Positions 36,821 to 45,486 of a DNA stretch of 64,000 nucleotides are shown here, piece after piece (the stretch's first letter is position 1; each line of letters begins with the position of its first letter). The notes under the pieces are model-generated. The model was not told the DNA's origin and searched no databases. It saw only the letters and a list, made by a program, of their open reading frames with translations. A program made the position numbers and the translations under genes. Source of the stretch: an uncultured Rhizobiaceae group bacterium (GTDB lineage Bacteria > Pseudomonadota > Alphaproteobacteria > Rhizobiales > Rhizobiaceae); contig CANMVS010000024.1 of assembly GCA_947501445.1 (NCBI GenBank), forward strand, positions 1 through 64,000, read 5' to 3'.

Positions 36821-39207
36821 TTTTCCAACTTCAGCAGGTTAACATTGCCAGCGACATCTGCGATCTCGATTTCAATGAGCAGCGGTTGATCCGCGTTGCT
36901 CAGCGGAATTTCTGCATTGCCCTGATAGGCTTTTCGCACCCTGTTATAACGCATAACGCCATGATTTTCCTGATCACCGTTGCGAATGATGAATCGCGAG
37001 GTTTTTGCAAGGCCTGATGGGTCGCGCGCGCCAATTCTCAGGAACAGGCGTTCCCGTCCATCGGCATTCTCCACAGTGATTTCCTGGTCGGTCACCTCGG
37101 GAATTTGGGTGTCAAACAAAACAGTTCTCTTGTCGATCGTTACCAGTCCCACGGCATTGGTGGCCACCGTCTCTATCAGGTTGGGGCCTTCATCGAGTAT
37201 CAGCGTCCGGTGTGCGATGGTGCCATCTGTCGTGACATCTTCGCCATTGATGCTGATCTGTGTTCCCGGGTCGGTCTCAACCAGAATTTCCAGTTCCTGA
37301 CTGGATGTGACAGCGGGCAATTGCCGCGCGTAGATAATTTGTGGTGGCTCATCAATGATCAGAACATCCAGATTTTCCTCATAGGCGTATCCCGAGATCG
37401 ATGTCGTGCGAATGGTCAGCACGTCCTCTTTTCGTGTCATCGGAATATTAATTGAAAAATGGCCATCCGCATCGGCGTAGGATTCAGAGCGTGTGGATCC
37501 GTCCGCATCAAGAATGGATACTTTCGCTTCTGCAGCTGTCGTGCCTGAGAGGGTCAAAATATCGGTTGCAGTCAGGAAGCGATCAAACACGTCGCGCACA
37601 TTTGCCTCATCATAGATGATGTCACGCGGACGGTCCTTGATATAGACAAAACTTATCGTGCGAACGGTCTCATTGCCTGCCGCATCGCGGGCGGTGACGG
37701 GCACATCATAGGCCCCTTCATCAGCATCAAATGTGTAGTGAAACCGGCCATTTTGATCAACTTGCGCCATCGCGCCTTCTACAAGAACGCTGGCACCGAC
37801 TTCGGTATCGCCTGATATCGTGATTGACGCATCGCGAATAACCGCATTCGTGACAGGGGTGCGAATTTGTAGAAATGGTGGGGCATTGTCGGTTCGGACC
37901 TGGAATTTTCTGACAGTGCTCATCTGTCCCGGCAGTCCAAAGCCGTCGATAGCGGCAACCCGCCAATAGTAGGTACCAGGGGCCAGTTGCAAATCCCCAG
38001 CCTTGTTGTCCTCAAGCCCCCACAGGCTATCGGCCATTCGGTCAAATCTGGAGTCATGGGCGATTTCAAGCCAGTATTTTTCGTTATCGGCGGCCGCTTC
38101 CCAACCCAGATTGATCTGCTTGTTGAAAACAATCGCATCGTCTTTCGGATAGTCGAGCGCGATACGCCCATGGACAGCAACTTTGGCAGCGGGAGCCTGC
38201 CCGGGACGCACAACAGCGCCCTCATTGCGACCGAGAACCAGGGTTTCTCCGGCGGCTTCAATGGAAACCGGTTTATTGTCGTAGTTGGAAAATTTGGCCC
38301 CATCAGTATCCTGACTGACCCAAAAACTGCCTGAATCGATTGTTGCATCTGCATTGGGCAAATTGACTTCCAGCCGGTTGCGGCTGCTTTCGGTGGCCAG
38401 CAGCGCATAAAAATCACCTTCCACCAGACTGATTTTTGCTTCGTCACGTCTTTTCAGCGGGTCAGCCCGCATGCGTTGGATTACCGCCTGTGAATTGGGA
38501 TTGAGGCGCAATCGGCTGGCATCGCGAAAAATGACCTGTGCCGATGAACTGGATAATGTGCGCAGCTTTTCCTGCTCATTGAGAATGGCATTCAGTGTGC
38601 GCTCACTCCAGCTGTTTTCCTCGCTCTTTTGTCCCTCTACCCACCCCTGCCGGTCGCTCAGCCGGGCTTCCGCTTCGATATCGCGTTTGTCCTCGCTGGT
38701 AGCGTGGGCTGATGCTGCCTGATCTATGGATCGTGCTGACAGTGAAATGCTCGTTGCATAGGTTCCATTGTTTTTCTCGGTCAGTGCCTGATCACGCAGT
38801 TTGATCGCACCACTGATCAACGCTGGCGCGAAGAGATGTGCACCGGCTTCATTGGCATTCTGGATGACCGAAAGCGATGTCTCCAGGGCGGAAATCGCCG
38901 TTTTCAGTTGACTTGCCGGCAACCGCAATTCCTGACCCTTGGAAAGTTGCGTTATGTCTTCAAATCCATTGAGGCGAAGGATGACGGGCCACAGATCCGG
39001 ATCATCCAGATATTTTTGTGCGGTTGCGCGCAGGGAAGAAACAGAGTCCAGCTTTATGGTGATATAGGTGTCATCCAGATCCTGCGTTTGTGTTGATTGA
39101 GCCGAGGCAATATCCTGCAACCCTCCCGCCACGATCGTGAGGAAGCCAATAAATGCGCCTAGGAAAAACATCCGTCCTATCACTGATAGGGACAAGCGCT
39201 GGACCAT
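36817..39207 (-). CDS. Exported LysM-like/FecR-domain protein with Ig-like repeats
   Basis: 796 residues, first gene of the cyclase operon. N-terminal signal or anchor helix (about 10-37). A LysM-like segment follows at about 46-99 (ITIKLDSVSSLRATAQKYL up to LSKGQELRLP). Then comes a coiled helical stretch, and a FecR domain at about 215-335 (AQVIFRDASRLRLNPNSQAV, GSFWVSQD, GRNEGAVVRPG). Bacterial Ig-like modules fill about 340-780. LysM-FecR proteins of this build are often found beside membrane adenylate cyclases of the CHASE2 type, so the pairing is a known theme; here the cyclase is HAMP-type and PKD giants are added. The LysM part suggests peptidoglycan contact. Confidence 0.82.
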   Translation of the reverse strand: MVQRLSLSVIGRMFFLGAFIGFLTIVAGGLQDIASAQSTQTQDLDDTYITIKLDSVSSLRATAQKYLDDPDLWPVILRLNGFEDITQLSKGQELRLPASQLKTAISALETSLSVIQNANEAGAHLFAPALISGAIKLRDQALTEKNNGTYATSISLSARSIDQAASAHATSEDKRDIEAEARLSDRQGWVEGQKSEENSWSERTLNAILNEQEKLRTLSSSSAQVIFRDASRLRLNPNSQAVIQRMRADPLKRRDEAKISLVEGDFYALLATESSRNRLEVNLPNADATIDSGSFWVSQDTDGAKFSNYDNKPVSIEAAGETLVLGRNEGAVVRPGQAPAAKVAVHGRIALDYPKDDAIVFNKQINLGWEAAADNEKYWLEIAHDSRFDRMADSLWGLEDNKAGDLQLAPGTYYWRVAAIDGFGLPGQMSTVRKFQVRTDNAPPFLQIRTPVTNAVIRDASITISGDTEVGASVLVEGAMAQVDQNGRFHYTFDADEGAYDVPVTARDAAGNETVRTISFVYIKDRPRDIIYDEANVRDVFDRFLTATDILTLSGTTAAEAKVSILDADGSTRSESYADADGHFSINIPMTRKEDVLTIRTTSISGYAYEENLDVLIIDEPPQIIYARQLPAVTSSQELEILVETDPGTQISINGEDVTTDGTIAHRTLILDEGPNLIETVATNAVGLVTIDKRTVLFDTQIPEVTDQEITVENADGRERLFLRIGARDPSGLAKTSRFIIRNGDQENHGVMRYNRVRKAYQGNAEIPLSNADQPLLIEIEIADVAGNVNLLKLEK

Positions 39208-39980
39208 CGATTACTACTGACCCCCGTACAGTTGGCCGATACCATCAAGCTTTGTTCGCCATTTTAACAACTTGTGACTGACAAGTGCAAACAAATTCTA
39301 AAGACCATCGCAACCGATGATTGTGTTCGCGTGCGAATGAAATTGATGCTTTGCTATAGTAAATATCTGTTTTTTAACAGTATATCTCAAGGTATCGCAC
39401 CTTATTGTAGCTCACCGCATGCCACGCAGACCTATGCGAATTTGTGAACAGTGTGTTCAGCCGGTTAAGAAGACAATGGGTGATGTACAGATGTCCGTGT
39501 CGCTTATCCCCGAGGATTTCCAGCATGGACGCACAGTCGGTCCATGCGGTTGGAACCGGCAAAGCAAGGCCGTCACTGGTGAATGTCGGACAAGCAACGG
39601 TTGTCAATTCACGTGAATATCCAAACATATCAAGCAGTTGCCCGAGACCACCACAGATAACGGCTCAGAGCATACTCTTTTTTTGGCAGTGGCGGCACAG
39701 CGAAAGTAATATTTGCCTAACCAACAGCAATGTCCTGTTGCTGCGGGTATCCCCACAGATGAACCGATAATCAGGTTGTAAAATACAACTTTACATTTAC
39801 CTCGATCTGGCGATTTGCATTGCTGTCGCATTTTGACAGGTCAAATAACCTGTAGATCGGAATTCTGAACTGGATTTTGAGTAAATTGAACGATAAAACA
39901 ATTAGATAGGTCGGCAATGCGGACACATGTCTGTTGTCGCTGATCAGGGACAAAGTCGGATTGTCCAGAGGGTGAATTTC
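39208..39980. other. Long intergenic region between divergent FecR operon and CRP-type gene
   Basis: About 770 bp without a convincing gene; the short open frames on both strands have no ribosome sites or recognisable products. It is A/T-richer than its surroundings. It holds the palindrome at 39270-39286 and a small hairpin CTGTT-TTTT-AACAG (39367-39380). It must carry the promoters of both divergent units. Confidence 0.5.
39270..39286. promoter_or_regulatory. Palindrome ACTTGTGACTGACAAGT upstream of the FecR-PKD-cyclase operon
   Basis: Perfect six-base arms (ACTTGT/ACAAGT) around GACTG, centred 71 bp before the start of the FecR gene. One half contains TGTGA, the CRP half-site core. The adjacent CRP-type regulator has an Arg-Glu recognition helix close to that of CRP, so this is a candidate site for it. 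Confidence 0.4.
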
Positions 39981-40673
39981 ATGAGAGCAGGCGCGAAAAA
40001 TTTATTGTATCTGGTCGACATTTTTTCAGATCTGGATACCGAGCAGACAAACGAAATTGATCATAACTGCGAATGGCTGAGGGTTCCCAAAGGCCGTGAG
40101 ATTATCAGTCAGAAACAACGTTCGACGGACGTTTACCTCATTGCAGAGGGTCGGGTGGCCGCCAAGGGATATTCGGTTGATGGCAAGGAGGTCACCTATG
40201 CGGAGATTTCTGCCGGGCAGATTTTCGGTGAGTTCTCGGCGATAGACGGGCGGTCCCGATCCGCGTCTGTTGAAGCGCTTGACGAGAGCTATATTGCCAG
40301 AATGGATTCCAATCAGTTCCGCAATCTGATTGCGGCTTATCCGTCGGTTGGTTTGCGCATTGCCGAATTGCTGGTGCGCAAAAACCGCAATCTGACAGAC
40401 CGCATGTTCGAATATAGCACTATGGCCGTGCATCAACGGGTTTGTACGGAGTTACTGCGCATGGTTGACGCCGACCATGAGGGCAATGCCTTCATGATAG
40501 AACCTGCGCCCTCCCACTACCAGATTGCCACAATGTTGAGCACCCATCGTGAGGCAGTCAGCAAGGAACTGGCACGACTGTCACGCATGGGCATCGTTGA
40601 ATCGGGACGCCGCAAAATTGAAGTGCTCGATGTTGAACGGCTGCGGCAATTGGCCCAGACAAGTTTTTCCTGA
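39981..40673 (+). CDS. CRP-type cyclic-nucleotide-responsive regulator
   Basis: 230 residues: cyclic-nucleotide barrel (about 12-120), long C-helix, winged helix (about 170-220). The phosphate-binding cassette is intact, with Gly83-Glu84 in FGEFSAIDG and Arg93-Ser94 in RSRSASVEA, as in E. coli CRP. So it should bind cAMP or a related nucleotide. The recognition helix STHREAVSKEL keeps the Arg-Glu of CRP, with Lys for the later Arg. ATG 39981 is preferred because GAGGGTGA lies just ahead; ATG 39927 in frame has no good site and would add 18 residues. It is divergent from the adenylate cyclase operon and is the obvious receptor for its product. Confidence 0.82.
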   Translation: MRAGAKNLLYLVDIFSDLDTEQTNEIDHNCEWLRVPKGREIISQKQRSTDVYLIAEGRVAAKGYSVDGKEVTYAEISAGQIFGEFSAIDGRSRSASVEALDESYIARMDSNQFRNLIAAYPSVGLRIAELLVRKNRNLTDRMFEYSTMAVHQRVCTELLRMVDADHEGNAFMIEPAPSHYQIATMLSTHREAVSKELARLSRMGIVESGRRKIEVLDVERLRQLAQTSFS

Positions 40674-40884
40674 CCCGACCTTTCTCCAATTAATTCGAAA
40701 ACCCCCGTTTGCGCCAGGCAGCTTTATATCGCTTTTGGCCTATGGAGGATTGCGGCCTGAAATGCGCATAATCCTGTTTCCGCTCAAATTTCCCCTGCAA
40801 TATGACTAATTAATTAGCCTTGTGTGGCAAATCCCACATTCACCAATTTGCTTATGGGGCAAAGTAATCCTGCATCGTGGAAGG

Positions 40885-41100
40885 GGACAATTCAGACCTC
40901 ATCCTCCCAGCGCTTTTGTGGTGAGAGATCATCGGGGGTAAACGCAGGGGTGGGCTGGGGGAAGGTCTGAATATCTGAGGTCCGCACTGGAGTGACGACT
41001 ACTCGCCCGTAGTCCAGCTTCATGCAGCCCAACTTGTACAGACCTCCCAAGTGCCTCGGCCATCCGCACGGTCCTCCGGTCTCGTGCGGATGGTTTTTTT
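40885..41100 (+). ncRNA. Highly folded RNA candidate of unknown family, ending in an intrinsic terminator
   Basis: No gene fits here, but long-range pairing is dense. ATTCAGACC (40890-40898) pairs with GGTCTGAAT (40964-40972). Inside it CCCAGC (40906-40911) pairs with GCTGGG (40954-40959). GAGGTC (40977-40982) pairs with GACCTC (41041-41046), enclosing GACTAC/GTAGTC (40997-41002 and 41009-41014). A strong terminator closes the unit. Length of about 215 nt and the rod shape recall 6S-like or trans-acting small RNAs, but I do not recognise the family. The strand follows from the terminator; the 5' end is approximate. Confidence 0.6.
41061..41100 (+). terminator. Strong intrinsic terminator of the folded RNA
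   Basis: CATCCGCACG (41061-41070) pairs perfectly with CGTGCGGATG (41083-41092) around a 12-base loop, followed by G and seven T (41094-41100). No protein gene lies just upstream on this strand, so it must end the RNA candidate. Confidence 0.85.
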
Positions 41101-41102
41101 CT

Positions 41103-41199
41103 GACCGTTTCACGTTTTGTCAGAAACGGGACAACGGTGTCGGTCTTTGATTTTTTTGATGCATTCAGGTTATGCCGATCCCGTCAAAACCTGAATTGC
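41103..41199. repeat. 97-bp dispersed repeat, copy A
   Basis: Near-identical to 50934-51030 in the same orientation. It contains the hairpin CCGTTTC/GAAACGG (41105-41111 and 41123-41129) and a second imperfect one, CAGGTT...AACCTG. It ends 18 bp before the stop codon of a minus-strand gene. Confidence 0.8.
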
Positions 41200-41217
41200 C
41201 TTACATATCATTCCCAA

Positions 41218-42510
41218 TCAAATTCCAAGGCGGTCGCGCAGGCGATAGGCCAGGATAGATGGTGCCAGAAACCATGGATTGCCCTGATAGAAGGGGCGGG
41301 ACGGGAAGGGAATCTGATCAAACGGCGTTCTGCCCTCTGCAATGCCGGCTGCCTGTTGGCCAAGACGCATGCCCAGATAGCTGGCAATGCCAACGCCGGA
41401 CCCACAATAGCCCATGGCATAATGGAGCCCCTTGTCGTGTCCGACATGCATCAATTCGTCAAAGGTGTAGGCAACAAATCCATTCCATGAATGGCTGATA
41501 CGGGTGCCGGCAAGCTGTGGCAGCAGACGTAACATCTCGCGATGCAATTTTGGCCCGCTTTTCAGCGGATCTGTCTCTTTCAGTGAAACACGTCCACCAA
41601 ACAGGATGCGTTTTCGATCCGGTGAGGGGCGATAATAATATACCAGCTTGCGGGTGTCGGTCATCATGCGGTTTGTTGGCAGGATTTCATCCATCAGATC
41701 CGGCGATATCTCCTGCGTTGCAATGATATAGGAACCAATGGGTATGACCCGGCGCTGATGCCATGGGGTCAAAGCGCCGGTATAGCCGTTGGTGGCAATG
41801 ATCACCCGTTCCGCCTGAACCATGCCCTTGGCTGTCTGAAGTGCGAACCCACCTGAATTGCGGGTCAGATCATTGACCCGGCAATAGGATATGATCTGCG
41901 CACCGGCTGTTTGAGCGATGCGTGTCAGACCCTGATGATATAGACCCGGATTAATGCTGGCATAATGCGGATACACCATGCCGCCGTGGTAATAGTCGGT
42001 GGCTATTTCCGTGTGCTGTTCGGCCCTGGGAACCATGAATGTTTCGAGGCCATCAGTACTGCATTCACGTGCCATACGGTCGTAATGGCGCCGCGTATGG
42101 GCACCATGAAAACGGCCGGTAATGTGAAAGTCGCAATCCACCGCTTCCGATTCCACAAAATGCTGAATGTATTTCAGTGAGGCTTTGCCCTCAGCGATGA
42201 TACCCTTTGCGATCTCGGAACCATAGCGCCGTTCAAGGGTCGAAAGATCCGGTTTGATGCTGGTTGAAATCTGCCCGCCGTTGCGTGTGCTGCAGCCCCA
42301 TCCGGCAGCCTCTGCATCAAGCACGAGCGTCGATTGTCCGGCGCGCGCGGTTTGAACAGCGGCCTGCAACCCGCTATAGCCTGCGCCAATGATGGCCACA
42401 TCGACCTTTGCCGGAAGCTGCTGTTCGCTGTCTTCAGCAGGTTTTGCCTGGTCCCACCAATAGGACTGCGTTTTGAAATCCGGCGCAAACAGATCAGCGT
42501 CTGATGTCAC
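41218..42510 (-). CDS. FAD-dependent amine oxidase (PuuB/DadA-like)
   Basis: 430-residue D-amino-acid-oxidase-fold flavoprotein. The FAD site VAIIGAGYSGLQAAVQTARAG is near residue 35, followed by the GWGCSTRNGGQIS motif typical of gamma-glutamylputrescine oxidase and related OrdL/PuuB enzymes. VIIATNGYTG and CGSGVGIASYLG complete FAD binding. Such enzymes oxidise a secondary or primary amine, giving an aldehyde or keto acid, ammonia or amine, and peroxide. It is last in an operon with a polyamine-type ABC transporter, 19 bp after permease 2, so the imported amine is its likely substrate. Exact substrate unknown. Confidence 0.88.
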   Translation of the reverse strand: MTSDADLFAPDFKTQSYWWDQAKPAEDSEQQLPAKVDVAIIGAGYSGLQAAVQTARAGQSTLVLDAEAAGWGCSTRNGGQISTSIKPDLSTLERRYGSEIAKGIIAEGKASLKYIQHFVESEAVDCDFHITGRFHGAHTRRHYDRMARECSTDGLETFMVPRAEQHTEIATDYYHGGMVYPHYASINPGLYHQGLTRIAQTAGAQIISYCRVNDLTRNSGGFALQTAKGMVQAERVIIATNGYTGALTPWHQRRVIPIGSYIIATQEISPDLMDEILPTNRMMTDTRKLVYYYRPSPDRKRILFGGRVSLKETDPLKSGPKLHREMLRLLPQLAGTRISHSWNGFVAYTFDELMHVGHDKGLHYAMGYCGSGVGIASYLGMRLGQQAAGIAEGRTPFDQIPFPSRPFYQGNPWFLAPSILAYRLRDRLGI

Positions 42511-42529
42511 GTTCCGTTGTCCTCATGGT

Positions 42530-43390
42530 CTAGCTCTTGGTTCGGTCACGCTGAACAGCAATGGTAAGGATCGCCAGCAGGCCGGAGCCCACCATCAATA
42601 CAAAGGAAACAGCGTTGAGAACCGGTGTTGAACCAACCTTGGCCATGCGGTCATACATGGTGATGGTCAACGGCGATTCCGAGCCAACGAGAAACAGGGT
42701 TGTATTGAAATTCTCAAAAGAGACGAGAAAAGCAACAATTGCCGCTGCAATCATCGCAGGCCGTAAAAACGGCAGGGTGATGGTTCTCAAAACCCGTGGC
42801 CGGGTGGCACCCAGATTGAGCGCTGCCTCTTCCATGGAGGTATCGAATTTTTTCAACCGTGCCGTGATAACCAGCGACGTGATTGTGGTGATGAAGGAGA
42901 ACTGCCCCAATACCACCAGAATAATGCCCGGTCTCAAGGCGTCAATCTCGATGTCGAAGCGGTTTTCCATGCCATTGGCAATGGTGCTGGCCAGCACCAG
43001 CATCGAAATACCCAAAATGACACCGGGAATAACCAGCGGCAGGATCATCAGAATATAAAGCGCGTTCTTTGCCGGAAATGTGCCGCGGACAAACAAAAAG
43101 GCATTGGTCGTGCCGACGGCGACGGAGAGCGCAGATACAATGATCCCAATGACGAATGAATAATAAAGACCGCTTAGCAGTCGTCTGTCATGGAACATGC
43201 CCAGTTTGGGTTCGGTATCGTTGAAAAACCAGTCGAGTGTAAAGCCCTGCCAGGGCAGCGACGGAAAGACTGAATCGTTGAAGGCAAAACTGCCTGCGGC
43301 CACCAGGGGTGCTGCAAGAAAGATAAAGAATGCCAGCACATAGGCCCGGTATCCCCAAAGGAATGCATTGTTGTTGCTTCGACTTGCCAT
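42530..43390 (-). CDS. Polyamine-type ABC transporter permease (PotC/PotI-like)
   Basis: 286-residue inner-membrane permease with about six helices. The EAA coupling loop reads EAALNLGATRPRVLRTITLP. ATG 43390 lies ten bases after the stop of the preceding permease gene and has GAGGG ahead; the longer frame would overlap it. It pairs with the PotB-like permease to form the channel. Confidence 0.92.
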   Translation of the reverse strand: MASRSNNNAFLWGYRAYVLAFFIFLAAPLVAAGSFAFNDSVFPSLPWQGFTLDWFFNDTEPKLGMFHDRRLLSGLYYSFVIGIIVSALSVAVGTTNAFLFVRGTFPAKNALYILMILPLVIPGVILGISMLVLASTIANGMENRFDIEIDALRPGIILVVLGQFSFITTITSLVITARLKKFDTSMEEAALNLGATRPRVLRTITLPFLRPAMIAAAIVAFLVSFENFNTTLFLVGSESPLTITMYDRMAKVGSTPVLNAVSFVLMVGSGLLAILTIAVQRDRTKS

Positions 43391-43400
43391 CAACGCGCCC

Positions 43401-44270
43401 TCAACTCTTTGCCACGGTGTTGGCAAGGGTCTGACCTGTCAGTCGCAAACCCAGCCACACAACAAGCGATGTGAAGGCCAGCAGCAAAAACCCGAAGGCA
43501 GCGCCCGATTCCCAATTGAACCGGGTGATGAACTGTTCGTAGATCTGTTCGGTAAACCAACTGGAGTTTTTGCCGCCGAGCAATATGGGGGTCAGGTAAC
43601 TGCCGGCCGTCAGCATGAAAACCACAATACAGCCTGAAACGATGCCGGGCATTGCGTAGGGTACGATGATGCGGCGTAGAACCGTAAAGCCGCTGCCGCC
43701 CAGATTATATCCGGCCTCAACCATCGATTCATCCATGCCATCAAGCGTCGATACCAGTGGCACAATCATGAACAGGATAACCGTATAGACCAGCCCGACA
43801 ATCACCGTGATGTCGTTGTACAAAAACTCGATCGGCTCGCCGATTAGGCCGCTCCACTGCAGGACACTGGAAACAACACCGGTTTCGCGCAGCAGCAAAA
43901 TCCATCCAAATGCCCGGATCAGATCGCTGACCCAAAGCGGAATGAGGCATAAAAGAAACAGTGCGCCACGGGTGCGGTAGCCGGCAATTTTGGCAATGTA
44001 ATAGGCGATGGGAAAACCGATTATCAGCGCCAGCGCCGTAACCAGCAGGGACATGGAGCCTGTGCGCAACAGGGTATTCCAGTAGATCGGTTCATTCATG
44101 AAGTCGACATAATTGCCAAGGCCATATTCATAGACCCGTGGTGCCACTTTTTCGCGCAGCGAAAGAACCACCATACCCAGATGCGGTATGATGATGAGCA
44201 GCGCGATCCACAACGCAAAGGGTGTGAAGAGCATAATCAGGGACAGGCGTTTGATGTCTTTTTGCAGCAT
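43401..44270 (-). CDS. Polyamine-type ABC transporter permease (PotB/PotH-like)
   Basis: 289 residues, six predicted membrane helices, EAA loop EAGYNLGGSGFTVLRRIIVP. The long first periplasmic loop is typical of PotB/PotH. ATG 44270 is chosen because it lies ten bases beyond the ATPase stop with AGGGCGGA upstream; the extra 14 residues of the longer frame are not membrane-like and would overlap the ATPase gene. Confidence 0.92.
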   Translation of the reverse strand: MLQKDIKRLSLIMLFTPFALWIALLIIIPHLGMVVLSLREKVAPRVYEYGLGNYVDFMNEPIYWNTLLRTGSMSLLVTALALIIGFPIAYYIAKIAGYRTRGALFLLCLIPLWVSDLIRAFGWILLLRETGVVSSVLQWSGLIGEPIEFLYNDITVIVGLVYTVILFMIVPLVSTLDGMDESMVEAGYNLGGSGFTVLRRIIVPYAMPGIVSGCIVVFMLTAGSYLTPILLGGKNSSWFTEQIYEQFITRFNWESGAAFGFLLLAFTSLVVWLGLRLTGQTLANTVAKS

Positions 44271-44280
44271 CGGTTCCGCC

Positions 44281-45396
44281 CTAAGTCCTGAAGCACATGG
44301 TTTGCTGTGCATGCCATATCAGGTGCACCGCATCGCCAGGTTTCAGATCATCCGTGCCGCCGGTAAGTGTGACATCGGCCTCAATCAGCTGGTTGGTCTG
44401 GCTGCGCACCAGCACGCGGCTGTTTGCACCGTTGAACAACAGGCTGTCAATGACACCTTCCAGCTGATTGTGGCCCGCATCAATGTCACCGTCGGTTTTG
44501 GCCAACTGGCGCTGAACCGTTATAAATTCCGGCCGTACGAATATCTCAACACCTTCTCCCACTAGCGGCACATTGTTGCCGATCAGGGTGCAGTTCAGCG
44601 GCAAACCGGCGGTGGTTTCCACCTTGACGTCGCTGCCCTGCGCTTGCGCAACCGTGCCGGACCAGCGATTGCTGTCGCCGACAAAGCCGGCAACAAAAGC
44701 CGTATTGGGCGCGTGATAGAGCTGTTGCGGGGTGCCAATCTGTTCAAACTGGCCCTCATTCATGATGGCAACATGATCGGACATGACCAGGGCTTCTGAC
44801 TGGTCATGGGTTATATAAATAAAGGTTGTATTGAACTGGTGTTGAAGCAGCTTCAACTCAATTTTCATCGCCTCGCGCAGCTTCAGATCGAGCGCGCCAA
44901 GTGGCTCATCAAGCAGCAGAACATCCGGATCAAGCACCATGCAACGGGCGATGGCGATACGTTGTTTCTGACCGCCGGAGAGCTGATGGATTTCGCGGTG
45001 TGCAACATCCGGCAGCGCAATGCGATCCAGCACATCGCGTACGCGGTGTTCGATCTCGCTCTTGCTGGCACCATTGCACCGCAGGCCATAGGCAATGTTC
45101 TCGTAGACATTCATCATCGGGAACAGCGCAAGGTGTTGGAAGACCATTTTAACATTGCGTTTGTTGGGCGGTGTCTCGACGACGGATTTACCCTTGATTT
45201 TGATATCCCCGTTGCTGGGGTCTTCAAATCCGGCAATCATGCGCATCAGTGTTGTCTTGCCACAACCTGATGGTCCCAGAATTGAAAAGAACGAGCCGCT
45301 TGGAATCGTGAAGGAGACATTGTCGACGGCGCGTACTGAACCGAATTTCTTCGATACATCAATACACTCAAGGTCATGGACCGGTGAGGAGGTCAT
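44281..45396 (-). CDS. Polyamine-type ABC transporter ATPase (PotA/PotG-like)
   Basis: 371 residues. Walker A GPSGCGKTT, signature LSGGQKQRIAIARC, Walker B VLLLDEP and switch His in ITHDQ. The C-terminal TOBE domain (about 270-370) is the regulatory part of this class. The gene follows the binding-protein gene after 90 bp that contain a strong hairpin, and precedes both permeases with ten-base gaps. Confidence 0.94.
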   Translation of the reverse strand: MTSSPVHDLECIDVSKKFGSVRAVDNVSFTIPSGSFFSILGPSGCGKTTLMRMIAGFEDPSNGDIKIKGKSVVETPPNKRNVKMVFQHLALFPMMNVYENIAYGLRCNGASKSEIEHRVRDVLDRIALPDVAHREIHQLSGGQKQRIAIARCMVLDPDVLLLDEPLGALDLKLREAMKIELKLLQHQFNTTFIYITHDQSEALVMSDHVAIMNEGQFEQIGTPQQLYHAPNTAFVAGFVGDSNRWSGTVAQAQGSDVKVETTAGLPLNCTLIGNNVPLVGEGVEIFVRPEFITVQRQLAKTDGDIDAGHNQLEGVIDSLLFNGANSRVLVRSQTNQLIEADVTLTGGTDDLKPGDAVHLIWHAQQTMCFRT

Positions 45397-45432
45397 GCAA
45401 ATTCCCGGAAAAAAAGTTGGTCAGGCAGGTAG

Positions 45433-45466
45433 ACCCGCAGCGCAATAGTGATTTCGCGCTGCGGGT
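45433..45466 (-). other. Intercistronic hairpin between binding-protein and ATPase genes
   Basis: ACCCGCAGCGC (45433-45443) pairs perfectly with GCGCTGCGGGT (45456-45466), 11 pairs around a 12-base loop. No U-run follows, so it more likely stabilises the binding-protein message and lowers readthrough into the ATPase gene. Confidence 0.6.
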
Positions 45467-45486
45467 TCCACATTTATCAGTGTCGA

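Noticed and set aside
39374-39770. Overlapping short frames on both strands in the gap before the CRP-type gene
   Set aside because: No ribosome sites, no recognisable domains, and they shadow each other.
40885-41100. Assignment of the folded RNA to 6S, SRP or tmRNA
   Set aside because: The SRP GGAA-type tetraloop motif and any tmRNA acceptor or tag were not found, and the usual 6S neighbours are absent, so no family name is given.
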